DNA from: Thermoflavimicrobium daqui
Lineage (GTDB): Bacteria > Bacillota > Bacilli > Thermoactinomycetales > Thermoactinomycetaceae
Assembly (NCBI RefSeq): GCF_003313465.1
Contig: NZ_KZ845665.1
Span: 310,001-374,000, forward strand
Reading direction: 5' to 3'
DNA length: 64,000 bases
The notes under the pieces are model-generated. The model did no database searches, was not told the DNA's origin, and saw nothing but the letters and a program-made list of their open reading frames with translations. Both the position numbers and the translations under genes were made by a program. Shown here piece by piece: positions 10,104-18,909 of this stretch; within the stretch, counting starts at the first letter, position 1, and each line of letters starts with the position of its first letter.

Positions 10104-10859
10104 ATGAGAAAAGGGATGAATGGAAAAATAGCGATCGTAACAGGCGCAAGTAGAGGAATTGGTGCTGCAACAGCAAGGATTTTAGCTGAACGCGGAGCAA
10201 AAGTAGTCGTGAATTATGCTAGAAGTGCAGCTGCAGCAGAAGATGTAGTGGAATTGATCCGGAAAAAGGGTGGAGAAGCAATCGCGATTCAAGCTGATGC
10301 TAGAAATAGGGAAGAAATGAGCAATCTTGTAGATCAGACTGTAAAAACATATGGAAGGATAGATATTCTCGTTCACAATGCTGGTATGAATTTTGTTCAG
10401 AAGTCATTTGAAGATATGACATGGGATGAATTTATACAAAAAACGAACGATGAATTGCAAGCAGCTTTTGTATCTACAAAAGTTGTATTGCCTTATATGA
10501 AGAAGCAAAGTTATGGAAAGCTCATTTATGTATCGAGTGGCTTAAGTAATCATCCAGGACCCCATTTCATTGCACATGGCACATCAAAAGGAGCTCTCAA
10601 TAGTTTTGTCAAATATATTGCCCAAGAGCTAGGTAGTCAAGGTATTACAGCAAATGTTGTTTCACCCGGTATGGTAGAGACTGATGCGACAGCCTCTATA
10701 CCTAAAGAATTTAAACAACAACAAGCGAGTTTTCTTCCACTTGGGCGAATTGCCCAACCCGATGATATTGCTAAAGCGATAGCTTTTTATGCTAGTGATG
10801 ATAGTAGTTACATAACAGGAAGTTATCTACCAGTTAGTGGTGGAGGCGAAATGAACTAA
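10104..10859 (+). CDS. SDR family oxidoreductase with altered catalytic Tyr
   Basis: Short-chain dehydrogenase/reductase of 251 residues, FabG-like in fold. The cofactor motif TGASRGIG is near residue 13 and NAG near residue 90, and YVSSGLS supplies the catalytic serine. The usual YxxxK is HGTSK, so the general-acid Tyr is His, although the Lys is kept. The C-terminal SPGMVETD and ITGSYLPVSGGG are typical of the family. The start is uncertain: the ATG at 10104 touches AAGGA directly, and an ATG at 10116 (MNGKIAIVTG) may be better. Substrate unknown; the protein may not have standard reductase activity. Confidence 0.85.
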   Translation: MRKGMNGKIAIVTGASRGIGAATARILAERGAKVVVNYARSAAAAEDVVELIRKKGGEAIAIQADARNREEMSNLVDQTVKTYGRIDILVHNAGMNFVQKSFEDMTWDEFIQKTNDELQAAFVSTKVVLPYMKKQSYGKLIYVSSGLSNHPGPHFIAHGTSKGALNSFVKYIAQELGSQGITANVVSPGMVETDATASIPKEFKQQQASFLPLGRIAQPDDIAKAIAFYASDDSSYITGSYLPVSGGGEMN

Positions 10860-11070
10860 CTTTGAGTTAAAAAGTTTTGGTTCATTTATTTTGGAGGAAA
10901 GGAAAAGTTTTTCTATCAATTAAGGATGTAAGATCAGTAGAATATGTATGTCCTGTTTTATTTTTCTTTAGAAGCATGGACCTTATCCTTTAAAAGTAAA
11001 TTTATCGGCTAAAGAGATAAAGCGGGAGATTATGCAATTTATTGGTCATGATATTTTATCAAGGAAAAAA
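10860..11070 (+). other. Intergenic region with possible gene remnant
   Basis: No start-to-stop gene is convincing here. Two short protein-like stretches in different frames (10892-10986, and 10972-11070 ending IKREIMQFIGHDILSRKK) suggest either a decayed coding sequence or chance. Confidence 0.3.
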
Positions 11071-11104
11071 TAAAAGCGACCCATAAAAAGTGGGTCGTTT
11101 TTTA
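11071..11104. terminator. Terminator of rpsT, bidirectional
   Basis: CGACCCA (11077-11083) pairs with TGGGTCG (11091-11097). T-rich sequence follows on both strands, so it ends rpsT on the minus strand and anything reading from the SDR gene. Confidence 0.85.
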
Positions 11105-11371
11105 TTAAGCATTGAATGCTTGAAATTTTTTGGTGAGACGGGATTTTTTACGTGCAGCAGCATTTTTATGAATAAGACCTTTAGTAACAGCTTTATCTAA
11201 AGTACGGTTAGCTACTTTAAGTAATTCTGCCGCTTGCTCTTTATTTTGATTGTCAACTGCTTGTAAGAATTTTTTCACAGCCGTACGCATAGCGGATTTT
11301 TGTGCAGCGCGGTGTGCGCGACGTTTTTCATTCGTTTTTGCACGTTTAATTGCGGATTTAATGTTTGCCAT
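11105..11371 (-). CDS. rpsT: 30S ribosomal protein S20
   Basis: Primary 16S rRNA-binding protein of the small subunit. The 88 residues are strongly basic and begin [21 protein letters not shown], the S20 signature, and end with the usual [24 protein letters not shown] precedes the ATG on the minus strand. It lies divergent to gpr, as in Bacillus. Confidence 0.97.
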   Translation of the reverse strand: MANIKSAIKRAKTNEKRRAHRAAQKSAMRTAVKKFLQAVDNQNKEQAAELLKVANRTLDKAVTKGLIHKNAAARKKSRLTKKFQAFNA

Positions 11372-11528
11372 GATTTCACCTCCTACACTTCGATAAACGT
11401 ATCCATGTGTGCAACACGGTTCATTTTAACATGGAGCCCCAGAAAAAGCAATAATACCAACATAGCGAATAAATGTCCTAAATTCAAGTCAAAATATGAG
11501 CAATATAAATGGAAGGAGTAGCACGGAA

Positions 11529-12635
11529 TTGAATTCAGATATCAAGCGTGGGCCACTTGACTTAAGTCCATTTTCAATTCGAACTGATTTGGCACGTGAG
11601 GCACATGAAATTGCACAGAAGCGTCATGGTCAAGCAAGTCAAATCCCTGGTGTACGAATGGATGAGACACAGGAAGATGGAATTACGACAAGTTGGATTT
11701 GGATTGATGATGAGACAGGAGCCAAGGAAATGGGAAAGGTACCCGGTACTTATCTTACATTGGAAATCCCTGCACTTCGCTCTAAAGACTCGTTTTTACA
11801 GCACCGTGTTGCCCAGCATTTTGCGAATCAATTTTCTCGTTTTCTGGAGGAAGTAGGGATTCGCCCCAATGATTCTTGTTTACTTGTAGGATTAGGTAAC
11901 TGGAATGTGACAGCAGATGCACTGGGGCCGCTAGTGATCCAGCACTCGATGGTTACACGCCATTTATTTAAATTGGCTCCAGATGAAGTATCTGATGGAT
12001 ATCGATCAGTGAGTGCACTTTCTCCAGGAGTGCTCGGAATTACAGGAATTGAAACGAGTGAAATTGTTCGAGGAGTTGTAGAAAAGTCAGAGCCCGACTT
12101 TGTGATCGCTTTTGACTCACTTGCTTCTCGTGCTTTATCTCGTGTAAATACAACCATCCAAATTGCCGATACAGGTATTAATCCGGGATCAGGAGTAGGG
12201 AATAGGCGTAAAGCTTTAACTAAGGAAACACTAGGTGTGCCAGTGCTTGCGGTCGGTATTCCAACCGTTGTGGATGCAGCAACGATTGCCTTAGATACCA
12301 TAAATTTTTTGTTAGCCCATCTAAGTAGAGAGATGCAAGGAGTTCGTTCCAATCCATTAGACCCTTTTAATCGTGCGACAGTAAAAGAGCTTAACAAGCA
12401 TACTGTCTCTGCCCAAGAGCGTAGTCATATGATGGGGTTAATTGGAGGACTCGATGAAAATGAGAAGCGTCAATTGATTCAAGAAGTATTACAACCACTT
12501 GGACAAAATTTAATTGTAACTCCTAAAGAGGTGGATTCATTTATAGAAGATATGGCTAAGTTAGTGGCGAATGGAATAAATTGTGCATTGCATGAATCTG
12601 TTTCATTAGATAATGCAACCACTCATTTGCATTAA
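11529..12635 (+). CDS. gpr: Germination protease (GPR endopeptidase)
   Basis: Spore protease that starts degradation of alpha/beta SASPs at germination. It is made as a zymogen late in sporulation. Family features include SIRTDLAREAHE at the N-terminus, LVGLGNWNVTADALGP, SPGVLGITGIETSEIV, FDSLASRALSRVNTTIQIADTGI and PGSGVGNRRK. The start is taken as TTG at 11529 because AAGGAG lies ten bases upstream and the resulting 368 residues equal the B. subtilis length. An in-frame ATG at 11496 has no ribosome binding site. A substrate gene (SASP) is present at 33109. Confidence 0.95.
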   Translation: MNSDIKRGPLDLSPFSIRTDLAREAHEIAQKRHGQASQIPGVRMDETQEDGITTSWIWIDDETGAKEMGKVPGTYLTLEIPALRSKDSFLQHRVAQHFANQFSRFLEEVGIRPNDSCLLVGLGNWNVTADALGPLVIQHSMVTRHLFKLAPDEVSDGYRSVSALSPGVLGITGIETSEIVRGVVEKSEPDFVIAFDSLASRALSRVNTTIQIADTGINPGSGVGNRRKALTKETLGVPVLAVGIPTVVDAATIALDTINFLLAHLSREMQGVRSNPLDPFNRATVKELNKHTVSAQERSHMMGLIGGLDENEKRQLIQEVLQPLGQNLIVTPKEVDSFIEDMAKLVANGINCALHESVSLDNATTHLH

Positions 12636-12683
12636 TGGATAAATAGATCTCATCAGTCGAAATGGGATGAATTAAACTCACAT

Positions 12684-12722
12684 GGGGATGAATCAAGAGG
12701 TTGCGAGTCATCCCTTTTTTTA
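12684..12722 (+). terminator. Terminator after gpr
   Basis: GGGATGA (12685-12691) pairs with TCATCCC (12708-12714) and seven T residues follow. Confidence 0.8.
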
Positions 12723-12784
12723 TGATATACAGATTATCTGAGGATTAATCGTTGATATATATCGTGTTAATCCCTCTTTCGCTT

Positions 12785-13360
12785 TTACTTTTGGGTCAGA
12801 CTCATCGGAACTTGCCATCCCTCTTGAATCATTCGAATCGCTATTTTTGCGATATTTCTTGCATCATCAATCCCTCGATGATGGGTTCCGTCCAGAGGAA
12901 GATCATGATGCATTAGTGCCCCTTTCATTCCGAGTGGCCGGCGAAGTTGATAAAAGGAAGCATGTTCATGTTTTAAACTAAAATGGTCTGATTGAAAAGG
13001 ATATGGGACTTGAGAGGAAGTACAAGCATGAACAAACTGTTTTTTATCATAATAGCCCCAAGAACAAAAGATAGATACAGTTTCGTTTTGTAATTGATTT
13101 AACTCTTTACATACGGTTTTTAAATCTTGGCCTTGATCTACTTGCTCTTGAGAGATGCTGGTTAATTGTTTACAAAAACCACTTAAGATAGGAAAGCGAG
13201 TCGGCTTTACAAAACGCTGATATTCCCTGACGATTTTTAATCTCTCGATATCTAATATAACAGCACCTACTTCAATAATTTCGGAAATAAAGTGAGGAGG
13301 TTGTTCGCTCTTTCTTTCATAGCAAGTTGATTCAAGATCAATGATTAGTAAATGATTCAT
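12785..13360 (-). CDS. DEDDh 3'-5' exonuclease (KapD/ERI-1-like)
   Basis: Exonuclease-fold protein of 191 residues. Metal-binding acidic residues are visible in IIDLEST (motif I), IFCSWGYYDKKQF (motif II region) and HHRGIDDARNIAKI (motif III with the catalytic His). This layout matches ERI-1/KapD-type exonucleases of Bacillus, where KapD acts on sporulation control. Whether the substrate is DNA or RNA cannot be told. CGGAGGCTAACAT precedes the ATG. The gene lies between gpr and spoIIP on the opposite strand, an insertion relative to B. subtilis. Confidence 0.85.
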   Translation of the reverse strand: MNHLLIIDLESTCYERKSEQPPHFISEIIEVGAVILDIERLKIVREYQRFVKPTRFPILSGFCKQLTSISQEQVDQGQDLKTVCKELNQLQNETVSIFCSWGYYDKKQFVHACTSSQVPYPFQSDHFSLKHEHASFYQLRRPLGMKGALMHHDLPLDGTHHRGIDDARNIAKIAIRMIQEGWQVPMSLTQK

Positions 13361-13556
13361 ATGTTAGCCTCCGAAATATTCATGATTACTCAAAATGATA
13401 CCACAAATTGTTTTTATATTTTAATTTACTCTATCACTTCTATTAGGGATATGAATAGAAAGTCATAAAGCCTTATCTACTCTTTCTGTTATTTATGTTC
13501 TAACTCTCTTAAACTCCTCATAAGGTAAGATTAAAGATTACTAGAGGAGGCTGGCA

Positions 13557-14702
13557 ATGCGGAATCGAGTTCGTGGATTTACAATTTTTAATTTATCCAA
13601 GCCGCATATCCGTAAGGTATTTGTGTTCCTTCTGATTAGTACTGCTTTAACGTTTGCGATGGTAGGAACTTTTGCTATGTTTCAAGCCAAGACAACGATT
13701 CGCTCTTCTAGTTTAGGAAGAGTTACAACACATATACAAACGAAAACATTGATTTTATTAATGGGACAAGTACTTCCTTATTTACGTGAAGGAGAAAACA
13801 TAGCTAAACAAGATAATCTTTTTACACAGTTATTTTTTGAAGTGATAGCAAGTATTAATCCACGAGATCCTCGTACTTTTTTAGGTAGAGAATTGCCTTT
13901 GTTTACCCTTTTTGATGCTGAAATTGACTTGGCTAGTGCGGATGTTGACTATACTTCCATACCGATTGAATCTCCACCGCCTCCAGAGCTTGAAAGAGAA
14001 ATTATACGTGGAGTCAATCAAGCACAATGGGATCAAAAACAACAAGAAGATGCGATTGAAGGGCCACGCTTAAAACAAATATTCATTTATCATACACACT
14101 TTTGGGAATCGTATTTACCCGAACTCAACGAGAAAAATCCAAATCGTGCCAATAGTGTAAAAACCAATATTATGCGTGTCGGAAAGCATATGGCAAATCA
14201 TTTAAATCGCATGGGTGTAGGCGCGATAGTAGCAGACAAGCTACCACGCTCTGGCTGGGTGGGTGCTTATAGTCATTCTCGCAGTTTGGCAGTTAGTATG
14301 ATGAAAAAGTATAACGATATTCATTATCTAATCGATATTCATCGTGATTCGAGACGGCGTGCTCAAACAACGATTGATATTAACGGTAAAACATATGCTC
14401 GATTAGCTTTTGTGGTAGGAGAAGCAAGTAAAAACTTTGAGAAAAACCGGCAATTGGCTCGCGAGATGCACATCAAAATTAATCAATTATATCCTGGACT
14501 ATCTCGTGGAGTTATTACTAAAAAAAGAGCAAATGGAAACAATGGTGAGTATAATCAATCCCTCTCACCGAATAGTATGTTAGTAGAAGTAGGCGGAGTT
14601 GACAATGATTTTAAAGAAGCCTTTCGATCAATTGAAGTATTGGCACAAGTGCTAGGTGAAAAGATCCAGCAAGCTACTCCGGTATCAACAAAAGGAGAAT
14701 AG
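13557..14702 (+). CDS. spoIIP: Stage II sporulation protein P
   Basis: Cell-wall amidase/endopeptidase of the SpoIID-SpoIIM-SpoIIP complex that thins septal peptidoglycan during engulfment. The 381 residues have one N-terminal transmembrane helix (about residues 20-45), then a long linker and an extracellular domain. That domain carries IFIYHTHFWESYLPE, YLIDIHRDS and MLVEVGGVDND, in which the His and Glu residues are the expected zinc and catalytic ligands. AGAGGAGGCTGGCA precedes the ATG. gpr and spoIIP are near neighbours as in Bacillus, and yqxA follows directly. Confidence 0.95.
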   Translation: MRNRVRGFTIFNLSKPHIRKVFVFLLISTALTFAMVGTFAMFQAKTTIRSSSLGRVTTHIQTKTLILLMGQVLPYLREGENIAKQDNLFTQLFFEVIASINPRDPRTFLGRELPLFTLFDAEIDLASADVDYTSIPIESPPPPELEREIIRGVNQAQWDQKQQEDAIEGPRLKQIFIYHTHFWESYLPELNEKNPNRANSVKTNIMRVGKHMANHLNRMGVGAIVADKLPRSGWVGAYSHSRSLAVSMMKKYNDIHYLIDIHRDSRRRAQTTIDINGKTYARLAFVVGEASKNFEKNRQLAREMHIKINQLYPGLSRGVITKKRANGNNGEYNQSLSPNSMLVEVGGVDNDFKEAFRSIEVLAQVLGEKIQQATPVSTKGE

Positions 14703-14715
14703 GCGAGGTATCAAG

Positions 14716-15072
14716 ATGAGTTGGTCATTTAAAGTGGGGATCGTGATAACTTTTTTTATATTAGGTGTCGTCTTGGGCATCAATGTTGCTGAGAAAAATA
14801 TGCAGAAGATGAGAGGAGTAGAAGGTGCACCACGGGCGATTCAAGTGACACCTGTTAATGGAAAGGTGGAGATTGCTGTTTTAGGAGAAGTTTTACAAAC
14901 AACAAACCCTATTAAGCAGGTAGAGTCAAAACCAAAAAAAGTTGATACAATTAGGCAAGTATCTACTGAAAAGCAAAGCTGGCTCTCCCAAATTGGCGAT
15001 GGGATTAGTTCGGGGCTAAAGGTGACGACCCGGTTTATCATGGATGTTTTTCTTGGATCGATATTAAATTAA
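14716..15072 (+). CDS. yqxA: YqxA family protein (DUF3679-like)
   Basis: Small protein of 118 residues with one N-terminal transmembrane helix (VGIVITFFILGVVLGINVA) and a variable soluble tail. Identification as YqxA rests mainly on its position right after spoIIP and before lepA, together with the size and the helix. The start at 14716 is chosen because GCGAGGTATCAAG lies just upstream; an earlier ATG at 14656 would overlap spoIIP in a shadow frame. Function unknown; co-transcription with spoIIP suggests sporulation expression. Confidence 0.8.
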   Translation: MSWSFKVGIVITFFILGVVLGINVAEKNMQKMRGVEGAPRAIQVTPVNGKVEIAVLGEVLQTTNPIKQVESKPKKVDTIRQVSTEKQSWLSQIGDGISSGLKVTTRFIMDVFLGSILN

Positions 15073-15187
15073 ATAGGATGGGATGATTGAATCGTTAGCT
15101 GGGGATGATCGATAAGTTACCTAGAGTCCAAAAGGTCATCCCTTTTGATATAAAGTCAAATAATTAGGAATATTTTTTTAGAAAATA

Positions 15188-15217
15188 TTGACTTTTATAT
15201 GAGTTATATATTAAAAT
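15188..15217 (+). promoter_or_regulatory. Possible sigma-A promoter before small ORF
   Basis: TTGACT at 15188-15193 and TAAAAT at 15212-15217 are separated by 18 bases, in front of the 38-residue reading frame at 15268. Confidence 0.45.
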
Positions 15218-15267
15218 TAGTTTAACAACAAATAATATTAATAATATATTGAATGGCGGTGGGTTAA

Positions 15268-15384
15268 ATGTTGTGCACTCCTCGTCCCCCTTTTCGAGGT
15301 CCTAATTGGTGGAAGATCCTTTTTAAGCATCGTAGAAAATATCTAAAAGGATTCAAATGGGTAAAAGGTAAAATAATAAAATAA
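15268..15384 (+). CDS. Possible 38-residue basic peptide
   Basis: A short open frame reads MLCTPRPPFRGPNWWKILFK and continues HRRKYLKGFKWVKGKIIK. It is very basic and rich in aromatic residues. GGCGGTGGGTTAA before the ATG is a modest Shine-Dalgarno sequence, a promoter-like pair lies upstream, and a GC hairpin follows at 15425-15445. I recognise no family. It could be a real small membrane-active or nucleic-acid-binding peptide, or chance. Confidence 0.35.
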   Translation: MLCTPRPPFRGPNWWKILFKHRRKYLKGFKWVKGKIIK

Positions 15385-15543
15385 AACCCAAACTCCCGCC
15401 CACATTAACTACGCTCTAATTATCTATGCGGAATTTTGCCGCATACTTTAAATGATAAGCGATAATTTTAAGATCGATGGGCTGGTCAACTACTAAGGTA
15501 AGATGCGTAATCTCTTATTTAATCGATGTGAAATATGGATTGT

Positions 15544-15594
15544 AAAAAATACCTATCCCTAAAAATCGTCTACGATTAGGGATAGGTATTTTTT
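15544..15594. terminator. Strong bidirectional terminator
   Basis: An almost perfect 19-base stem (15544-15562 with 15576-15594) contains TACCTATCCCTAA and its complement, with A and T runs at the ends. Confidence 0.85.
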
Positions 15595-15647
15595 AAAAAG
15601 CTTTTACCACTTTAAGAGAAAAGTTGATTCTAAACCGATTGGCGGAA

Positions 15648-15679
15648 AAAAAAGAGGGGATTTTTCGCCCCTCTTTTTT
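15648..15679. terminator. Second terminator before lepA
   Basis: GAGGGG (15654-15659) pairs with CCCCTC (15668-15673), preceded by A residues and followed by six T residues. Confidence 0.75.
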
Positions 15680-15715
15680 GTTTTGGCTCATAAAATAGCT
15701 TTTTCTATAAGTAGA

Positions 15716-15744
15716 TTGAAGGGACTCCTCCATCCTGTTATAAT
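15716..15744 (+). promoter_or_regulatory. sigma-A promoter of lepA
   Basis: TTGAAG (15716-15721) and TATAAT (15739-15744) are spaced by 17 bases, about 40 bases before the lepA start. Confidence 0.75.
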
Positions 15745-15785
15745 TAAGCAATGCAGTCTTGCTTTGTTCGGGAGGAATTTAACGG

Positions 15786-17603
15786 ATGGATAAACGCGAA
15801 AGACAGAAGATGATCCGTAATTTTTCAATCATTGCCCATATTGATCACGGTAAATCTACTCTGGCGGACCGGATCTTGGAGTATACTGGGGCACTCACAG
15901 AACGTGAAATGACGGATCAATTTTTGGATAAAATGGAACTGGAAAAAGAGCGTGGGATTACGATTAAATTGCAATCAGTCCGGCTCAAATATAAGGCCAA
16001 AGATGGTCAAGAATATATTTTAAACTTGATTGATACACCCGGTCATGTAGACTTTGCTTATGAAGTTTCTCGTAGCTTACAGGCTTGTGAGGGTGCTTTG
16101 TTGGTGGTCGATGCAGCGCAAGGTGTAGAAGCGCAGACACTTGCGAATGTGTACCTTGCCTTGGAAAATGAGCTGGAGATTCTACCGGTTATTAATAAAA
16201 TTGACTTACCCAGTGCAGAGCCAGAAAGAGTTAAGCAAGAGGTTGAAGATGTAATTGGGCTTGATGCTAGTGAAGCTGTCTTGGCTTCAGCTAAAGCTGG
16301 AATTGGGATTGAAGAAATATTAGAGCAAGTGGTAGAAAAGGTTCCTGCACCGACTGGAGATCCTGATGCTCCCCTTCGTGCTTTGATTTTTGACTCCCTG
16401 TATGATTCATATAAGGGCGTTATCGTTTATATGCGAGTGGTTGAAGGAAGCGTTCGCAAAGGTATGAAAATTAAAATGATGTCCACGGGCAAAACATTTG
16501 AAGTGACTGAGGTCGGCGCATATGCACCTCATCCCGTTTTAGTAGATGAGTTGTCTGTAGGGGAAGTTGGCTTCATTGTAGCAAGTATTAAAAATGTAAA
16601 AGATACGCGAGTAGGTGATACCATCACAGATGCGGATCGTCCTGCTAGCGAGCCTTTACCTGGTTATCGAAAGACTACTCCAATGGTATTCTGCGGACTC
16701 TATCCTGTCGATTCATCGGATTATGATGATTTAAGAGAAGCCTTGGAAAAGTTAGAGCTAAATGATGCTTCGCTTACGTATGAAGCTGAAACCTCTTCGG
16801 CACTAGGCTTTGGTTTTCGCTGTGGATTTTTAGGACTGCTTCATATGGAAATTATCCAAGAGCGGATTGAACGGGAATTTGGTATTCCGCTTATCACAAC
16901 GGCACCTAGTGTTGTATATAAGGTATATTTAACCGATGAAACTGTACTGGAGATTGAAAATCCAACATTAATGCCCCCACAGCAAAAGATTGATCATGTA
17001 GAAGAACCTTATGTACGAGCAAGCATCATGGTACCTAATGATTTTGTGGGAGCTGTGATGGAGCTTTGTCAGAGCAAACGTGGTCAATATATCGATATGA
17101 AATATTTAGATACTCATCGTGTCAACTTAATTTATGAACTACCATTAGCAGAGATTGTGTATGACTTCTTCGACTTATTAAAATCGGGTACGAAAGGTTA
17201 TGCTTCACTGGATTACGAGTTAATTGGTTATAAAACATCGAATTTGGTAAAAATGGATATTTTACTTAATGGTGAAGTTGTTGATGCTCTTTCTTTTATT
17301 GTTCACAAGGATCGGGCATATTATCGAGGACGTGCTTTAGTAGAAAAGCTAAAGAAACTAATTCCACGGCAAATGTTTGAAATACCAGTGCAAGCAGCGA
17401 TTGGAAATAAAGTAGTCGCCCGAGAAACGATTAAAGCCATGCGCAAAAACGTTCTCGCCAAGTGTTATGGAGGGGACATTAGCCGGAAGCGTAAACTTCT
17501 TGAGAAGCAAAAAGAAGGGAAAAAGCGGATGAAGAGCGTAGGTAGTGTTGAAGTTCCTCAAGAAGCGTTTATGGCAGTTCTACGAGTCGATGATGAAAAG
17601 TAA
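15786..17603 (+). CDS. lepA: Elongation factor 4 (LepA)
   Basis: Ribosome-associated GTPase that back-translocates or aids ribosome assembly under stress. The 605 residues show the G1 motif [15 protein letters not shown]2 and switch I (KERGITIK), G3 DTPGHVDF and G4 NKIDLP, followed by the LepA-specific C-terminal domain ending in [20 protein letters not shown]. Length matches the family. GGGAGGAATTTAACGG precedes the ATG. hemW and the heat-shock operon follow as in Bacillus. Confidence 0.97.
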   Translation: MDKRERQKMIRNFSIIAHIDHGKSTLADRILEYTGALTEREMTDQFLDKMELEKERGITIKLQSVRLKYKAKDGQEYILNLIDTPGHVDFAYEVSRSLQACEGALLVVDAAQGVEAQTLANVYLALENELEILPVINKIDLPSAEPERVKQEVEDVIGLDASEAVLASAKAGIGIEEILEQVVEKVPAPTGDPDAPLRALIFDSLYDSYKGVIVYMRVVEGSVRKGMKIKMMSTGKTFEVTEVGAYAPHPVLVDELSVGEVGFIVASIKNVKDTRVGDTITDADRPASEPLPGYRKTTPMVFCGLYPVDSSDYDDLREALEKLELNDASLTYEAETSSALGFGFRCGFLGLLHMEIIQERIEREFGIPLITTAPSVVYKVYLTDETVLEIENPTLMPPQQKIDHVEEPYVRASIMVPNDFVGAVMELCQSKRGQYIDMKYLDTHRVNLIYELPLAEIVYDFFDLLKSGTKGYASLDYELIGYKTSNLVKMDILLNGEVVDALSFIVHKDRAYYRGRALVEKLKKLIPRQMFEIPVQAAIGNKVVARETIKAMRKNVLAKCYGGDISRKRKLLEKQKEGKKRMKSVGSVEVPQEAFMAVLRVDDEK

Positions 17604-17631
17604 ACCATCTAATATACATGGGATTAATGAA

Positions 17632-17662
17632 GGCCGTGAACGTTTTTCGTTCATGGCTTTTA
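17632..17662 (+). terminator. Terminator between lepA and hemW
   Basis: GCCGTGAACG (17633-17642) pairs with CGTTCATGGC (17648-17657), with one G-T pair, and TTTT follows. It lies just before the hemW ribosome binding site, so read-through is probably partial. Confidence 0.65.
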
Positions 17663-17683
17663 TCAAATATGGAGGGAACTATC

Positions 17684-18823
17684 TTGGCACCCAAAGCAGT
17701 TTATATTCACATTCCTTTTTGTACAAATAAATGTCATTACTGTGATTTTACAGCCTATGTTGTAGATGGGCAGCCAGTCGATGATTATATAACCGCATTA
17801 GAGCAAGAAATGGAGTTAATTACAAGAGAAGTACCACCCAAAGAAATTGATACGATTTTTATTGGTGGAGGAACACCAACAGTGCTTTCCCCTAAGCAAA
17901 TGGAACGATTACTTACAAGTATTGCGAAATTTTTTCCACATCGTTCACCTACACTCGAATTTACGGTAGAAGCAAATCCAGGGACAACAGGAATGGAGTT
18001 ACTTCAAGTCATGCGAGCAGGTGGTATTAACCGGATTAGTTTTGGTGCGCAAACGTTCCGTCATGACCTCCTTCAGAAAATCGGGCGGATTCACGGAGTA
18101 AGAGAAATCGAACAAAGTGTAGAACAGGCAAGACAGGCAGGATTTGATAATTTATCATTAGATTTGATGTTTGGTTTGCCTGATCAAACTGTTGATGATA
18201 TGAAAGAGACACTAAGCGAAGCAGTAAAGTTAGCTCCAGATCATTTTTCATGTTATAGCTTGAAAATTGAAGAAGGGACTTTGTTTCATCACCTTTATGA
18301 GCGAGAACAATTGCCACTACCTTCAGAAGATGATGAGTTACAAATGTATAATTTGATTCGTAACCAACTTTATAAAGAAGGCTATGAACAATATGAAGTT
18401 AGTAATTTTGCAAAGCCAGGAAAAGAGAGTAAGCATAACACTGTCTATTGGTTAAATGAAGAGTATTATGGACTAGGTACAGGTGCGCATGGATATATCC
18501 ATAAGGTTCGTTATGCGAATATCAAAGGAGTAAAAGAATATATCCGAAAGCTTCAAGAGCAAAAACGTCCAATGCAGGAAAGTTATCAAGTAAGTGAGCG
18601 TGAGGATATGGAAAACTTTATGATCTTAGGCTTACGTTTGTTAAAAGGAGTAAGTCGTGCACGTTTCCATTCTTTATATCATAAATCGTTAGAAGAAGTA
18701 TATGGATCAGTCATTGAGCATTTCGTACAACTTGGATTACTGGTTCGAAATCATGATCGAATTAAATTAACAGATAAAGGATTAATATATGGTAATGAAG
18801 TATTTGCTTCTTTTCTTATATGA
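17684..18823 (+). CDS. hemW: Radical SAM HemW-type protein
   Basis: Radical SAM protein related to coproporphyrinogen III oxidase HemN, but of the shorter HemW type, thought to act as a heme chaperone. YIHIPFCTNKCHYCDFTAY near the N-terminus contains the CxxxCxxC 4Fe-4S ligand. FIGGGTPTVL and EANPGT follow, then the C-terminal HemN domain with YLGTGAHGY-like residues. TTG at 17684 is taken as start because GGAGG lies eight bases upstream and the 379 residues equal the B. subtilis length; upstream ATGs at 17618 and 17671 lack such support. Confidence 0.93.
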   Translation: MAPKAVYIHIPFCTNKCHYCDFTAYVVDGQPVDDYITALEQEMELITREVPPKEIDTIFIGGGTPTVLSPKQMERLLTSIAKFFPHRSPTLEFTVEANPGTTGMELLQVMRAGGINRISFGAQTFRHDLLQKIGRIHGVREIEQSVEQARQAGFDNLSLDLMFGLPDQTVDDMKETLSEAVKLAPDHFSCYSLKIEEGTLFHHLYEREQLPLPSEDDELQMYNLIRNQLYKEGYEQYEVSNFAKPGKESKHNTVYWLNEEYYGLGTGAHGYIHKVRYANIKGVKEYIRKLQEQKRPMQESYQVSEREDMENFMILGLRLLKGVSRARFHSLYHKSLEEVYGSVIEHFVQLGLLVRNHDRIKLTDKGLIYGNEVFASFLI

Positions 18824-18826
18824 ACA

Positions 18827-18855
18827 TTGACATCAATACAACCGTTTGATAATTT
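18827..18855 (+). promoter_or_regulatory. sigma-A promoter of the hrcA heat-shock operon
   Basis: TTGACA (18827-18832) and TAATTT (18850-18855) are 17 bases apart, and an overlapping GATAAT is an alternative -10. The CIRCE operator begins 12 bases downstream. Confidence 0.7.
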
Positions 18856-18867
18856 AAATATAGTATT

Positions 18868-18894
18868 TTAGCACTCGCATATAATGAGTGCTAA
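18868..18894. promoter_or_regulatory. CIRCE operator (HrcA binding site)
   Basis: TTAGCACTC (18868-18876), nine bases, then GAGTGCTAA (18886-18894) is an exact match to the CIRCE consensus. HrcA encoded immediately downstream should repress from here, giving heat induction of hrcA-grpE-dnaK-dnaJ. Confidence 0.97.
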
Positions 18895-18909
18895 CAAGGA
18901 GGGAGGCAG

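Larger units (their letters stand above)
15385..15785 (+). other. Intergenic region with hairpins, upstream of lepA
   Basis: This 400-base stretch has no credible gene. It holds a hairpin (TATGCGG/CCGCATA, 15425-15445), two strong terminators and the lepA promoter. A short transcript ending at the first strong terminator is possible but not shown. Confidence 0.5.

Noticed and set aside
11496-11528. ATG 11496 as start of gpr
   Set aside because: No Shine-Dalgarno sequence upstream; TTG 11529 has AAGGAG at the right distance and yields the B. subtilis length.
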